Shown piece after piece: positions 32,690 to 39,033 of a DNA stretch of 41,948 nucleotides. The first letter of the stretch is position 1, and each line of letters opens with the position of its first letter. Location of the stretch: the NCBI RefSeq assembly GCF_902706095.1, contig NZ_CACSJP010000017.1, forward strand, positions 1 through 41,948, in the 5' to 3' direction. The notes below the pieces were generated by a model. The model had not been told where the DNA came from. It saw nothing but the letters and a program-made list of their open reading frames with translations, and ran no database searches. Source of the stretch: Rhizobium sp. 18065. Lineage in GTDB: Bacteria; Pseudomonadota; Alphaproteobacteria; Rhizobiales; Rhizobiaceae. The position numbers and the translations under genes are program-made.

Positions 32690-32865
32690 GCAGCCTCCTT
32701 CCGCAGTTCTTCATTGTCGACCTCCAAACGCCTGACCCGGCCGAGGAGGTATTCGCAGTATTTGTCGAGCGCGTCGTAGGCTTTCCGCAGCCGCTTGATC
32801 TGGCCGCGCAGATCGCGCTGCTTCGACCGCAACCTAGAAAGGAAGCGGATCATCTTCAGGTTCAT
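32665..32865 (-). CDS. Small coiled-coil protein between helicase and polymerase genes (66 aa)
   Basis: Starts MNLKMIRFLSRLRSKQRDLR at 32865 (GGAG upstream). It is strongly basic and helical with a heptad-like region (YLLGRVRRLEVDNEELRKEA). It overlaps the helicase end by 32 bp and the polymerase start by 25 bp. It could be a replisome accessory or just DNA-binding; unknown. Confidence 0.65.
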   Translation of the reverse strand: MNLKMIRFLSRLRSKQRDLRGQIKRLRKAYDALDKYCEYLLGRVRRLEVDNEELRKEAAWKPPAKD

Positions 32866-34576
32866 TGGGGGTTGCTCCAGTTTGAGCTGGCGGGCTTTCG
32901 TCCTCCCCTGCGGAGAAGTCGATGCCACCGCCGTATTGTGATTGGGTCGCGACCGAGAGGCGGCAGGTCTTCTGGTCGTACTTCAGCTTCATCGTCTGGC
33001 CGTCGCCGCGCCCGGTGAGCCGGTCCTTGATGCAGCGGACGGTGGTGATCAGGCGCTCAGCCGGTTCTTCGGCTACCTTGTTGCGCTCGATGCCGAAGGC
33101 GAAGTGGGTCCAGAAGCCGATGGCTCGCGCGCCCTTGAAGTGCTTCAGGCTGACCTGGGCGCCTTCTTCGTGACTGCCCTTCTCGGGTGTCGACAGGTGT
33201 GAAATGTAGCCGATCCAGACGCGGAGCTGCTGGGCCAGGGAGGCCATCTCCTCCATGATCAGCTCAAGGCTCTCGCGCTCATTGGATGGGTCGGCGAGGG
33301 CGGTCAGGTGGTCGAGGTAGAAGAGCTTGACGCCTTCGTTGATGGCGAGGTGCCGGATGATCTCGGCGATCCGCTTCCAGTCGGTCTGCCCGAAGTGGTT
33401 GTAGAGGAAGACCCGGTCCATGTCGGCCACCTCACGGATAGCCTTCACGCGGTCTATATCCTTCCACGATCCATCGGGGACGTGATACGCCTTGCCCTTC
33501 AGCTTCCCGGCTAGGCGGTTGGCTGTCTCTGAGCGGTGCTGTTCGAGAAAGATGATACCGACCCGTTGCTTCAGGTCCGCGATATCAAAGACGATTTGCT
33601 GGGTCAGTAGGTCAGTCTTGCCTACGCCTGTCCCAGCGCCGAAGCCGCAGATCTCTCCGAAGCGTCGGCCATATGTCCATTCCGTCATGGGATGCCAGGC
33701 CCACGGCAAGCCCTGCTCGACAGGCTTGATGGCCTCATCGTAGATCTCGGCGAGTGTCACAACGCCGTCCGGTCGGTAGGCCGTGGCGGTCCACTGGGCG
33801 TCGACCACATCCTGACCCTTGCCCTTCATCAGGCATTCGTTCGGATCTTTGTAGGGAAGGGTGGCGATCTTGGCCTTGCCCGGCGACAGGATTGCTCCGA
33901 TCTCCTTGGAGGCTTCGCGGCCTTGGTCGTCCATGTCGAACATGAGGACGACTTCATCGAAGCTCTCGACGTAGTTGATCTGGGCCTTGATATCCTTCAG
34001 CGCGTTGTGGGCGCCGGATCGGATGGAGACCACCGGCCACTTCAGCCCGAGGAGCTGGGCGACCGTGATGCAGTCGATCTCGCCTTCGGTGATGATGAGG
34101 CGCTTCGCAGAGCCAGGGCCCCAGAGGTGCTGCCCGAACAGGCCAGCTTTCTTGGGTTCACCGCGCCACGGCATTTCCTTGTCCTGATAGCGCAGGTGTT
34201 GCGCCACCACTTGGCGGGTCTCAGGGTCGCGGTAGTTCGCAATGTGGACCGGCTTGCCCTTCTCATCGGTGCCGATCTGATAGTCGTACTTGCGGCACGC
34301 TTCGAGCTGTAGCTTGCGGGCTTCGATTGCGGAGTAGCGACCCGATACAAACCCCGCCTTTACTTGCGGGACGGACGAGGTTGCCACCCTAGCTCCCTTG
34401 CGATCAGCATGTTCAGCGGATGCACGAGGCGCGGCTGTGTGCTTACCACACGCGAAGCAGAAGGTATGCTCATCAGTATAATGAGCAAGTGCATCTGAAG
34501 AGCCGCAGTCATCGCACGGACCCTTGTATAGATATTCGCTCGGATCGTGTTCATGATCTTGCTTTCTTGTTGCCAT
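32834..34576 (-). CDS. Primase-helicase (T7 gp4-like)
   Basis: A 580-residue fused primase and DnaB-type helicase (T7 gp4A: 566). Zinc-binding primase domain CDDC (21-24) and CFAC (40-43); TOPRIM with TEGEID near 160 and FDMDDQG near 217; helicase Walker A GAGTGVGKTD near 315, then FLEQHRSE and FYLDHLTAL motifs. The acidic C-terminus EPEDDPLPF, with a terminal Phe as in T7, should contact the polymerase. I prefer the ATG at 34576 to 34588 because of a GAG-type ribosome site and alignment with the gp4 zinc domain. Confidence 0.95.
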   Translation of the reverse strand: MATRKQDHEHDPSEYLYKGPCDDCGSSDALAHYTDEHTFCFACGKHTAAPRASAEHADRKGARVATSSVPQVKAGFVSGRYSAIEARKLQLEACRKYDYQIGTDEKGKPVHIANYRDPETRQVVAQHLRYQDKEMPWRGEPKKAGLFGQHLWGPGSAKRLIITEGEIDCITVAQLLGLKWPVVSIRSGAHNALKDIKAQINYVESFDEVVLMFDMDDQGREASKEIGAILSPGKAKIATLPYKDPNECLMKGKGQDVVDAQWTATAYRPDGVVTLAEIYDEAIKPVEQGLPWAWHPMTEWTYGRRFGEICGFGAGTGVGKTDLLTQQIVFDIADLKQRVGIIFLEQHRSETANRLAGKLKGKAYHVPDGSWKDIDRVKAIREVADMDRVFLYNHFGQTDWKRIAEIIRHLAINEGVKLFYLDHLTALADPSNERESLELIMEEMASLAQQLRVWIGYISHLSTPEKGSHEEGAQVSLKHFKGARAIGFWTHFAFGIERNKVAEEPAERLITTVRCIKDRLTGRGDGQTMKLKYDQKTCRLSVATQSQYGGGIDFSAGEDESPPAQTGATPNEPEDDPLPF

Positions 34577-34871
34577 ATGTCGTCTCATACTTGTGGGCGA
34601 CGAGGCTCAACTCCGGGTGTCGGTGTATCCACTGTCCGGTGTCGGCGTGGAATTGCGTTCGGAAGAACTTGTCGAGCTTCGCCACGCGGCGCTTCTGGTC
34701 TGGCGTGTGCCAAGGCCGCGCGGTCTTCATCTCGGGGCGGATAGCCAAGGCCATCGCGTCGAACTCATGGTCCGAGAGAATGCTCTCAGATAGGAATTCG
34801 TAAGCATATGCAGCCACCGCAACCAGAATGCGATGGCGCGTTTCCTTGGCTATCTCGTCAGGCGTCCACAT
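34551..34871 (-). CDS. Conserved phage hypothetical protein (106 aa)
   Basis: Begins MWTPDEIAKETRHRILVAVA; AYEFLSESILSDHEFDAMAL, then LDKFFRTQF and TGQWIHRHPEL resemble an uncharacterised family seen in several phages. SDHEFD is reminiscent of the N-terminal helix pair of NAD-dependent DNA ligases, but no ligase catalytic part is present. It overlaps the 58-residue gene by 14 bp and the helicase gene by 26 bp. Confidence 0.75.
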   Translation of the reverse strand: MWTPDEIAKETRHRILVAVAAYAYEFLSESILSDHEFDAMALAIRPEMKTARPWHTPDQKRRVAKLDKFFRTQFHADTGQWIHRHPELSLVAHKYETTYGNKKARS

Positions 34872-35034
34872 CCACGTAGACGGTCTTCACGCCGTAGCGA
34901 TTGGACGTGCTGTTGAGGAGACCGTGCTTGCGCATACATCCAAGCTCGGTCGTCCAGACCTTGAAGCGCCGGGTGCCGGACTTGGGGCAGTTCTCAGCGA
35001 AGTCCCATGCGATGTAACCGACAGCTTGCTTCAT
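34858..35034 (-). CDS. Small hypothetical protein (58 aa)
   Basis: Begins MKQAVGYIAWDFAENCPKSG and ends TVYVDVDA. ATGA overlap with the preceding gene. Basic beta-rich character with RRFKVWTTELGCMRKHGLLN. No family recognised. Coupling on both sides supports translation. Confidence 0.7.
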   Translation of the reverse strand: MKQAVGYIAWDFAENCPKSGTRRFKVWTTELGCMRKHGLLNSTSNRYGVKTVYVDVDA

Positions 35035-35387
35035 GCTTCGAACTTCCGCAGAAGCTCCAGCGCGGCAACGTGATCGCCGAGCATGATCTCATCCTTGATG
35101 CGGGAGGCGTCTGCCTTGATGGCTTCTTGGCGCTTCTCGAAGTCGGCGGTCTTGCGCTCGCTCCACTCGTACTTGGAGAAGTCGAACACATCGCCGATAT
35201 CGTCACGGCGTCGGAGAGCGGTCAGGCCCTCCCGCAGCTTGACCTTGCGCCCTTGAACAAGCGCGAGGCGGTGCTCATCGGTCAGCCACTTGGCCGGGAC
35301 GGTGCATTCCACACGCAGGGCTGCGAGCTTCTTGCTTTCGATCTGGCCGACCCGTTCGATGGTGTACTTGATCTGCTGCTGGTTCAT
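35031..35387 (-). CDS. Hypothetical protein of replication region (118 aa)
   Basis: Begins MNQQQIKYTIERVGQIESKK; LREGLTALRRRDDIGDVFDF and a charged helix follow. ATGA overlap with the HTH gene. It lies in the coupled run HTH - this - 58 aa - 106 aa - primase/helicase. No domain recognised. Confidence 0.75.
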   Translation of the reverse strand: MNQQQIKYTIERVGQIESKKLAALRVECTVPAKWLTDEHRLALVQGRKVKLREGLTALRRRDDIGDVFDFSKYEWSERKTADFEKRQEAIKADASRIKDEIMLGDHVAALELLRKFEA

Positions 35388-35728
35388 GCAGCTTCTCCCG
35401 TGTCTCCATCCACCGGCAGGACGATGTAGTAACGGACGTAGGCGCGGCCGGTCGGGTCCTTCTTGCGGAGGCGATCGATCGTCACGCCATACTCGGTCTC
35501 CAGATCGGAGATGCGGCGGGGCAGGGCGTTGATGCGGTAGACCATGCGGGCCTCCATATCCGAGAGACCCTTGTCGAGACCCTTGGGGGAGGTGAGGTGG
35601 CGATAGATGGTCTTGATCTGCGGAGTGCCGCGCGACAGCACGTCCTTGCGCTGGATGATGGAGGCGGTCGACATGCCGGTCGCGAGGGATATCGAGGCGT
35701 TGTCGGTAGGGGCTTTGACTTCAGTCAT
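35384..35728 (-). CDS. Helix-turn-helix protein (HTH_39-like, 114 aa)
   Basis: The C-terminal half, INALPRRISDLETEYGVTID, then RLRKKDPTGRAYVRYYIVLP, resembles short phage winged-helix proteins in which arginine-rich helix (RISDLE) and wing (G-R-AYVRY) contact DNA. The N-terminus is probably flexible. It starts after GGAG, just past the lysis-cassette terminator, so it opens the replication transcription unit and may regulate it. Function inferred from fold only. Confidence 0.7.
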   Translation of the reverse strand: MTEVKAPTDNASISLATGMSTASIIQRKDVLSRGTPQIKTIYRHLTSPKGLDKGLSDMEARMVYRINALPRRISDLETEYGVTIDRLRKKDPTGRAYVRYYIVLPVDGDTGEAA

Positions 35729-35738
35729 TGGGTGTTCT

Positions 35739-35757
35739 CCAGAAATCGGAAATGAAA
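35739..35757 (-). promoter_or_regulatory. Degenerate copy of recurrent 19-bp motif
   Basis: TTTCATTTCCGATTTCTGG on the minus strand matches the copy at 39010-39028 at about 10 of 19 positions (TTCCGAT shared). It lies between the lysis terminator and the HTH gene, where a promoter would be needed. Weak. Confidence 0.25.
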
Positions 35758-35760
35758 CGC

Positions 35761-35787
35761 AAAAAGCCCAGCGCTATGGCTGGGCTT
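35761..35787 (-). terminator. Rho-independent terminator of lysis cassette
   Basis: A perfect 9-bp stem AAGCCCAGC / GCTGGGCTT with 6-base loop CATAGC, followed by TTT. The TAG stop of the o-spanin gene lies inside the structure, so translation of the last codons would disrupt it. Confidence 0.85.
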
Positions 35788-36025
35788 CGAGTGTGCGACA
35801 GGCGGCTCGCAGCTTGCCGTAGTCCCCGACCATCGTGACGACCCGAGACCCGCTTGGCAGGGCCTCAAGCTCGCTGGCGGCTTGGGTCTGGAAGGTCTTC
35901 GAGTAGGTGACGAGAGGCGGGCAGGTGGCGGTGCTAGAACACGCCGTCCCTGAGAGAGCGAACAGTATCGCCGCGATCAACGTGACGAACCAATTCGCCC
36001 GACGCCTTGCGCGTTGCTGCGGCAT
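35774..36025 (-). CDS. Outer-membrane spanin subunit (Rz1-like lipoprotein)
   Basis: An 83-residue protein with a basic start, a hydrophobic signal (FVTLIAAILFALSG) and lipobox cysteine C29 (SGTAC). The mature part starts with CPPLVTYSKTFQ and has QAASELEALPSGSRV, then DYGKLRAACR, typical of Rz1-like spanins in phages. It overlaps the i-spanin gene by 92 bp in another frame, the classic Rz/Rz1 arrangement. It would fuse inner and outer membranes at the end of lysis. Confidence 0.85.
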   Translation of the reverse strand: MPQQRARRRANWFVTLIAAILFALSGTACSSTATCPPLVTYSKTFQTQAASELEALPSGSRVVTMVGDYGKLRAACRTLEAQP

Positions 36026-36158
36026 TGGCTTGTGCTTCCTTGACAGTATGGGATGCGACCGCTTCGCTGCGGCTGGTGCGGACCAACCACCAGATCAGAA
36101 TGAGTGTGATCACGATGATGACCGCCGCCAGCCCAAGGGTGGTGCTGACGACGTCCAT
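35934..36158 (-). CDS. Inner-membrane spanin subunit (Rz-like)
   Basis: A 74-residue protein with an N-terminal membrane anchor (LGLAAVIIVITLILIWWLV) and a charged periplasmic part (SEAVASHTVKEAQANAAATR). Short for an i-spanin, but the overlap with an Rz1-like lipoprotein frame supports the assignment. It starts 2 bp after the holin-like stop. Confidence 0.75.
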   Translation of the reverse strand: MDVVSTTLGLAAVIIVITLILIWWLVRTSRSEAVASHTVKEAQANAAATRKASGELVRHVDRGDTVRSLRDGVF

Positions 36159-36160
36159 GG

Positions 36161-36334
36161 TCAGCTCTTCTTCTCAGGAAGCCAGATGGCGAGAAGTGCA
36201 GCTACGGCAGTGCCGACAGCCAGGATCGACTGGCCAGCTTCAGGGGCGAAGGCGAAGCCCAGGCTACCGACGAGAGCGGCGAGGCCCGCGTAGGTCGAAG
36301 GTTCACGGAGGCGCTTGAGGATTGCGTCTTTCAT
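36161..36334 (-). CDS. Holin-like membrane protein (57 aa)
   Basis: Begins MKDAILKRLREPSTYAGLAA; two hydrophobic stretches (about 16-31 and 36-51) end in WLPEKKS. Small proteins with REPSTYAGLAALVGS and a PEKK end are common in phage lysis cassettes and are usually called holins. AAGGA ribosome site; a candidate promoter lies upstream. Confidence 0.7.
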   Translation of the reverse strand: MKDAILKRLREPSTYAGLAALVGSLGFAFAPEAGQSILAVGTAVAALLAIWLPEKKS

Positions 36335-36344
36335 GGGGTAGTCC

Positions 36345-36363
36345 TTTCACATTGGAAGGTGAG
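36345..36363 (-). promoter_or_regulatory. Recurrent 19-bp motif (candidate phage promoter) before holin-like gene
   Basis: CTCACCTTCCAATGTGAAA on the minus strand, in the only non-coding gap of the lysis cassette; nearly palindromic. Confidence 0.5.
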
Positions 36364-36364
36364 A

Positions 36365-36475
36365 TTAACGAAGGAGCGGCGCGATGATGACGCCGATCAG
36401 AAAGAGATACGCGATGGCGGCAATGAGACCGGCCGCGAAGTACGGGACGAAGGCGTCGTCTCGGCGCTTGCTCAT
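36365..36475 (-). CDS. Tiny single-span membrane protein (36 aa)
   Basis: Begins MSKRRDDAFVPYFAAGLIAA; the rest (AIAYLFLIGVIIAPLL) is hydrophobic. Its ATG overlaps the TGA of the 61-residue gene (ATGA). Within the lysis cassette, it may be a holin accessory, antiholin or small membrane factor. Confidence 0.6.
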   Translation of the reverse strand: MSKRRDDAFVPYFAAGLIAAIAYLFLIGVIIAPLLR

Positions 36476-36657
36476 GCGAACGCCATCACCAAAAGCTTGG
36501 CGACCAGAAACCAGAACGTCGCGAAGAGAACGCCTAAGCCCCAGTTGAGCCAGGCGAAGACCGCAAGACCGCGCTTCATGTCCGGCTCAAGGATGACGCC
36601 GAGCTTCAGGAAATTGAGACCGCGTCGAGCGGACTTCATCTTGTCTTCGAATGTCAT
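36472..36657 (-). CDS. Small membrane protein of lysis cassette (61 aa)
   Basis: The N-terminal 30 residues are basic (MTFEDKMKSARRGLNFLKLG), followed by a hydrophobic stretch (LAVFAWLNWGLGVLFATFWF and LVAKLLVMAFA). It overlaps the endolysin stop (ATGA). Holin or antiholin is likely from context; no family recognised. Confidence 0.65.
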   Translation of the reverse strand: MTFEDKMKSARRGLNFLKLGVILEPDMKRGLAVFAWLNWGLGVLFATFWFLVAKLLVMAFA

Positions 36658-37223
36658 GCTTCGGATGCTCCAGCTTTGGCGTCGGTGGATTTGAAGGTGA
36701 GCGTGCGGACGGTGGCTGGCGCGACCCGGTACTCAGGGCGGCGGAACCACAACTTGTCCTTCTTGGAGATGCGGGTGATCGTCACTGCGTCCGACTGGTT
36801 GCCGCCGATCACATGGTAGTGCGTGGCGTCTTCGCCCAGGACGATGGCCACATGCCCTGCCACGGCGCCGGATGCGGTCTTGCGGGTCTTGATCAGCACG
36901 TCGCCGAGCTGCGGCTTGTCAACCGGAACGCCGAAGTTACGCCAGTTGAGCGCCCAGAGTGGGTTCGTCGGGACAGCCTTGCCCGCCCGTTTGGCGACGA
37001 CCGCGAGAGCCAGGCCGCACCACGGGATTGCGTCGTTGGAATAGGTATCGCGAAGGCCGACTTCCTTGGCCCAAGAAAGGATGAGCTGGTTGTTGGCTTT
37101 GCCCGGTGCCTCGACCACGCCGTAGATCTTGATCGCCTCGACCACCATCAGGGGAAGAGGACCGCGCAGGGCTGCGAGCTGGCCCAACGCAACGGCGTAA
37201 GGGCGGGGAAGGTTGTTGGTCAT
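36654..37223 (-). CDS. Endolysin, CHAP/NlpC-P60-type (TIGR02594-like)
   Basis: A 189-residue cysteine peptidase or amidase. YGVVEAPGKANNQLILSWAK (34-53), PWCG with catalytic C69, GHVAIVLG with H124 and VIGGNQSDAV with N142 match the TIGR02594 type. It sits where T7 has the unrelated amidase gp3.5, right after endonuclease I (ATGA overlap). It has no signal peptide, so it needs the holin. Whether it also inhibits RNA polymerase, as T7 gp3.5 does, cannot be read from sequence. Confidence 0.85.
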   Translation of the reverse strand: MTNNLPRPYAVALGQLAALRGPLPLMVVEAIKIYGVVEAPGKANNQLILSWAKEVGLRDTYSNDAIPWCGLALAVVAKRAGKAVPTNPLWALNWRNFGVPVDKPQLGDVLIKTRKTASGAVAGHVAIVLGEDATHYHVIGGNQSDAVTITRISKKDKLWFRRPEYRVAPATVRTLTFKSTDAKAGASEA

Positions 37224-37705
37224 GGTTCGAAGTCTGCCTTCTCGGCTGCGGCCTGAAGCGCAGCGATGGACTTCTCATTCGGCGGTTCGTGCAGCCAGTC
37301 GATTGGCGGCGTCTTGTCCGAATAGAGGAAGCCGTGCGTCTTGCACCACGAGGCGTAGGTGGTTGGGTTCTCCCGCCTGATCTTCTGACCATCCACGATC
37401 TTCATGACCTTGGTCAGCGTCGAGGCAGACCGGGAGAAGACGAAGCGAATGTCGAGGTCGGGATATTGCTGCTTGATGAGCAGGTGTTTCTGCCGGTCAT
37501 CGGCGTCGAAAATTCCCTTGGTCTCAAGGATGATGCCATTGGGAAGCACGAAGTCTGGCTTGTAGCTGGCTCGACGGCGCGGCACGATGTAGTAGATCAG
37601 CCGCTTCTCATACTCGAACTGAATGCCAGCCGCCCGAAGGAGACCGGCATTCGTTGCTTCAAGCCCTGACCGAAAACCATCGGATCGGATCGGGCCATGT
37701 TCCAT
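37220..37705 (-). CDS. Endonuclease I, Holliday-junction resolvase (T7 gp3-like)
   Basis: A 161-residue nuclease (T7 gp3: 149). The active site is conserved: E16 (RSGLE), D51 (YKPDF), E61 and K63 (ILETKG). ADDRQKHLLIKQQYPDLDIR closely follows T7 gp3. It breaks host DNA and resolves branched phage DNA before packaging. The start at 37705 is two bases after the ssDNA-binding protein stop. Confidence 0.95.
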   Translation of the reverse strand: MEHGPIRSDGFRSGLEATNAGLLRAAGIQFEYEKRLIYYIVPRRRASYKPDFVLPNGIILETKGIFDADDRQKHLLIKQQYPDLDIRFVFSRSASTLTKVMKIVDGQKIRRENPTTYASWCKTHGFLYSDKTPPIDWLHEPPNEKSIAALQAAAEKADFEP

Positions 37706-37707
37706 GA

Positions 37708-38397
37708 TCAGAACGGGATCTGGTCTTCGTCGGAACCAGCATCGGCCGGGGCCTCGCTGTCGAACTCGCCTTCGCCGCCGTCGAGGTCCTTGCTGTATTC
37801 GTAGCCGTCCTCTTCTTCCTCGAAGCCGTAGTAGCCAGCATCCGAGCCGCCACGTTCGGCCAGCTTCAAGACCTGGACAGCCTTGGGCCGCAGCGCAACG
37901 CCGTGACCGAGAGCCGCCGTGGCCCACGGGAAGCAGGTGAAGGAGACCTTGGCTTCGGTGCCGATGTTCAACGCAACGCTGATCGGCTTGCCCTTGGCAT
38001 CGAACTGCTTGGGCTTGTTCGAGTAGGTCTCGCCGGTCTTGCGGTCGACGCCGCCAGCACCAACTGCGAACTTCAGATCGACCTGATCTTCAAGCTCATT
38101 GCCATCCTTGTCGAACGCCGGGCCATACGGGTAGCTCGGACCCTTCGCCTTGATCTTGGCGCGGGTCGCCGGGGAGACGGCGTTGCCCTTGTCGTCGGTC
38201 GCATTGGTGAATGCCTTCTCGGCTTCGGCGTCAATCAGATCCTTGAGGCCGCTCGACACGAAGAGGGCGACCGAGATGCGGAGGCTGGTCTTGTACTCGC
38301 CGTCAGGCTTGTACTTGGTGTCCGGCACGTTGAGCTTCGGCCAGATGAGAACGCCACGAGGAGACTTGTGGAGATCGTATTTGCGCTTTTCAGCCAT
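37708..38397 (-). CDS. Single-stranded DNA-binding protein (T7 gp2.5-like)
   Basis: A 229-residue OB-fold protein (T7: 232). The N-terminus KRKYDLHKSPRGVLIWPKLN and the central strands fit the gp2.5 family. The acidic C-terminal tail ending DEDQIPF, with terminal Phe, is the known site for binding polymerase and helicase. AGGA ribosome site and a near-consensus promoter motif upstream. Confidence 0.92.
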   Translation of the reverse strand: MAEKRKYDLHKSPRGVLIWPKLNVPDTKYKPDGEYKTSLRISVALFVSSGLKDLIDAEAEKAFTNATDDKGNAVSPATRAKIKAKGPSYPYGPAFDKDGNELEDQVDLKFAVGAGGVDRKTGETYSNKPKQFDAKGKPISVALNIGTEAKVSFTCFPWATAALGHGVALRPKAVQVLKLAERGGSDAGYYGFEEEEDGYEYSKDLDGGEGEFDSEAPADAGSDEDQIPF

Positions 38398-38411
38398 TGT
38401 CAGGGGTGTCC

Positions 38412-38430
38412 TGTCATATATGAATGTGAG
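38412..38430 (-). promoter_or_regulatory. Recurrent 19-bp motif (candidate phage promoter) before ssDNA-binding protein gene
   Basis: CTCACATTCATATATGACA on the minus strand, the closest relative of the 4873-4891 copy. It lies at the position of T7 phi2.5, separate from the ribosome site, so translation cannot explain the conservation. Confidence 0.65.
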
Positions 38431-38432
38431 TT

Positions 38433-38639
38433 TCAGTAGACGCTATCAAGCGCCCGCCGTTCGAATGCGGCCGGGTCGACCCCGGAAGACCGCAATGCCT
38501 GGGCCGTCTGGCCCGTGAGGTAGCCGAGTGCTTCGACTTCTTTGCGGGCCAGGGCGGTGAGGGACTGGTGGTTCATGAGTGGATGCTCCCGAAGGCGATA
38601 GGTCTGATTGACGAACTGGTTGGGATAGTCAGGGGTCAT
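38433..38639 (-). CDS. Hypothetical protein (68 aa)
   Basis: Begins MTPDYPNQFVNQTYRLREHP; then a helical stretch, LTALARKEVEALGYLTGQTA. ATGA overlap with the upstream 104-residue gene. Unknown; a class II gene by position. Confidence 0.7.
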   Translation of the reverse strand: MTPDYPNQFVNQTYRLREHPLMNHQSLTALARKEVEALGYLTGQTAQALRSSGVDPAAFERRALDSVY

Positions 38640-38950
38640 ACTTCGATGCCCTCTTCTTCAGCGACCTTCTGGCGCCACTCCATCACGTCTTCACGCAGGA
38701 AGCCGACGAGCGCCTTGTGCCGTTTGCCAGGGTCAACCAGACCCTTCTCGGCTGCGGTGCGGATGTTCCCTGCCACCATCGCCACGTCCTGCGGAGTAGT
38801 CCCGGTCAGCTCAGTGCACGTCTGAAGGAACAGCATGGCGCCAGCCAAGCGAAGATGCTGCGGGAAGTCTTGAAGACGGTCGGCAATGGCGAGTGCCACG
38901 TCGATCACGTCATCAGAGTTTGCGTTGATCAATGCGTCTCGATTGAGCAT
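38636..38950 (-). CDS. First gene after RNA polymerase, hypothetical (104 aa)
   Basis: Begins MLNRDALINANSDDVIDVAL. I prefer the ATG at 38950, since AAGGA is too close to the one at 38956. All-helical, acidic; LQDFPQHLRLAGAMLFLQTC and GFLREDVMEWRQKVAEEEGI. No family recognised. It lies just behind promoter motif and 20-bp repeat, so it is probably the first gene made by the phage polymerase. Confidence 0.75.
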   Translation of the reverse strand: MLNRDALINANSDDVIDVALAIADRLQDFPQHLRLAGAMLFLQTCTELTGTTPQDVAMVAGNIRTAAEKGLVDPGKRHKALVGFLREDVMEWRQKVAEEEGIEV

Positions 38951-38991
38951 GTGCATGTCCTTAGGTGGTGTGTTGAAATGCTGAGAGACCG

Positions 38992-39011
38992 AAGGCGTGG
39001 GGTAATTAATT
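38992..39011 (-). repeat. 20-bp repeat element, copy A (after RNA polymerase gene)
   Basis: AATTAATTACCCCACGCCTT on the minus strand, followed by CGGTCTCTCAG. It overlaps the end of the candidate promoter 39010-39028 by two bases, the same arrangement as copy B. Confidence 0.8.
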
Positions 39012-39028
39012 GCACATCGGAATTTGAG
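39010..39028 (-). promoter_or_regulatory. Recurrent 19-bp motif (candidate phage promoter) after RNA polymerase gene
   Basis: CTCAAATTCCGATGTGCAA on the minus strand, 5 bp past the polymerase stop; this is the T7 phi1.1 position. Confidence 0.55.
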
Positions 39029-39033
39029 AGTGA

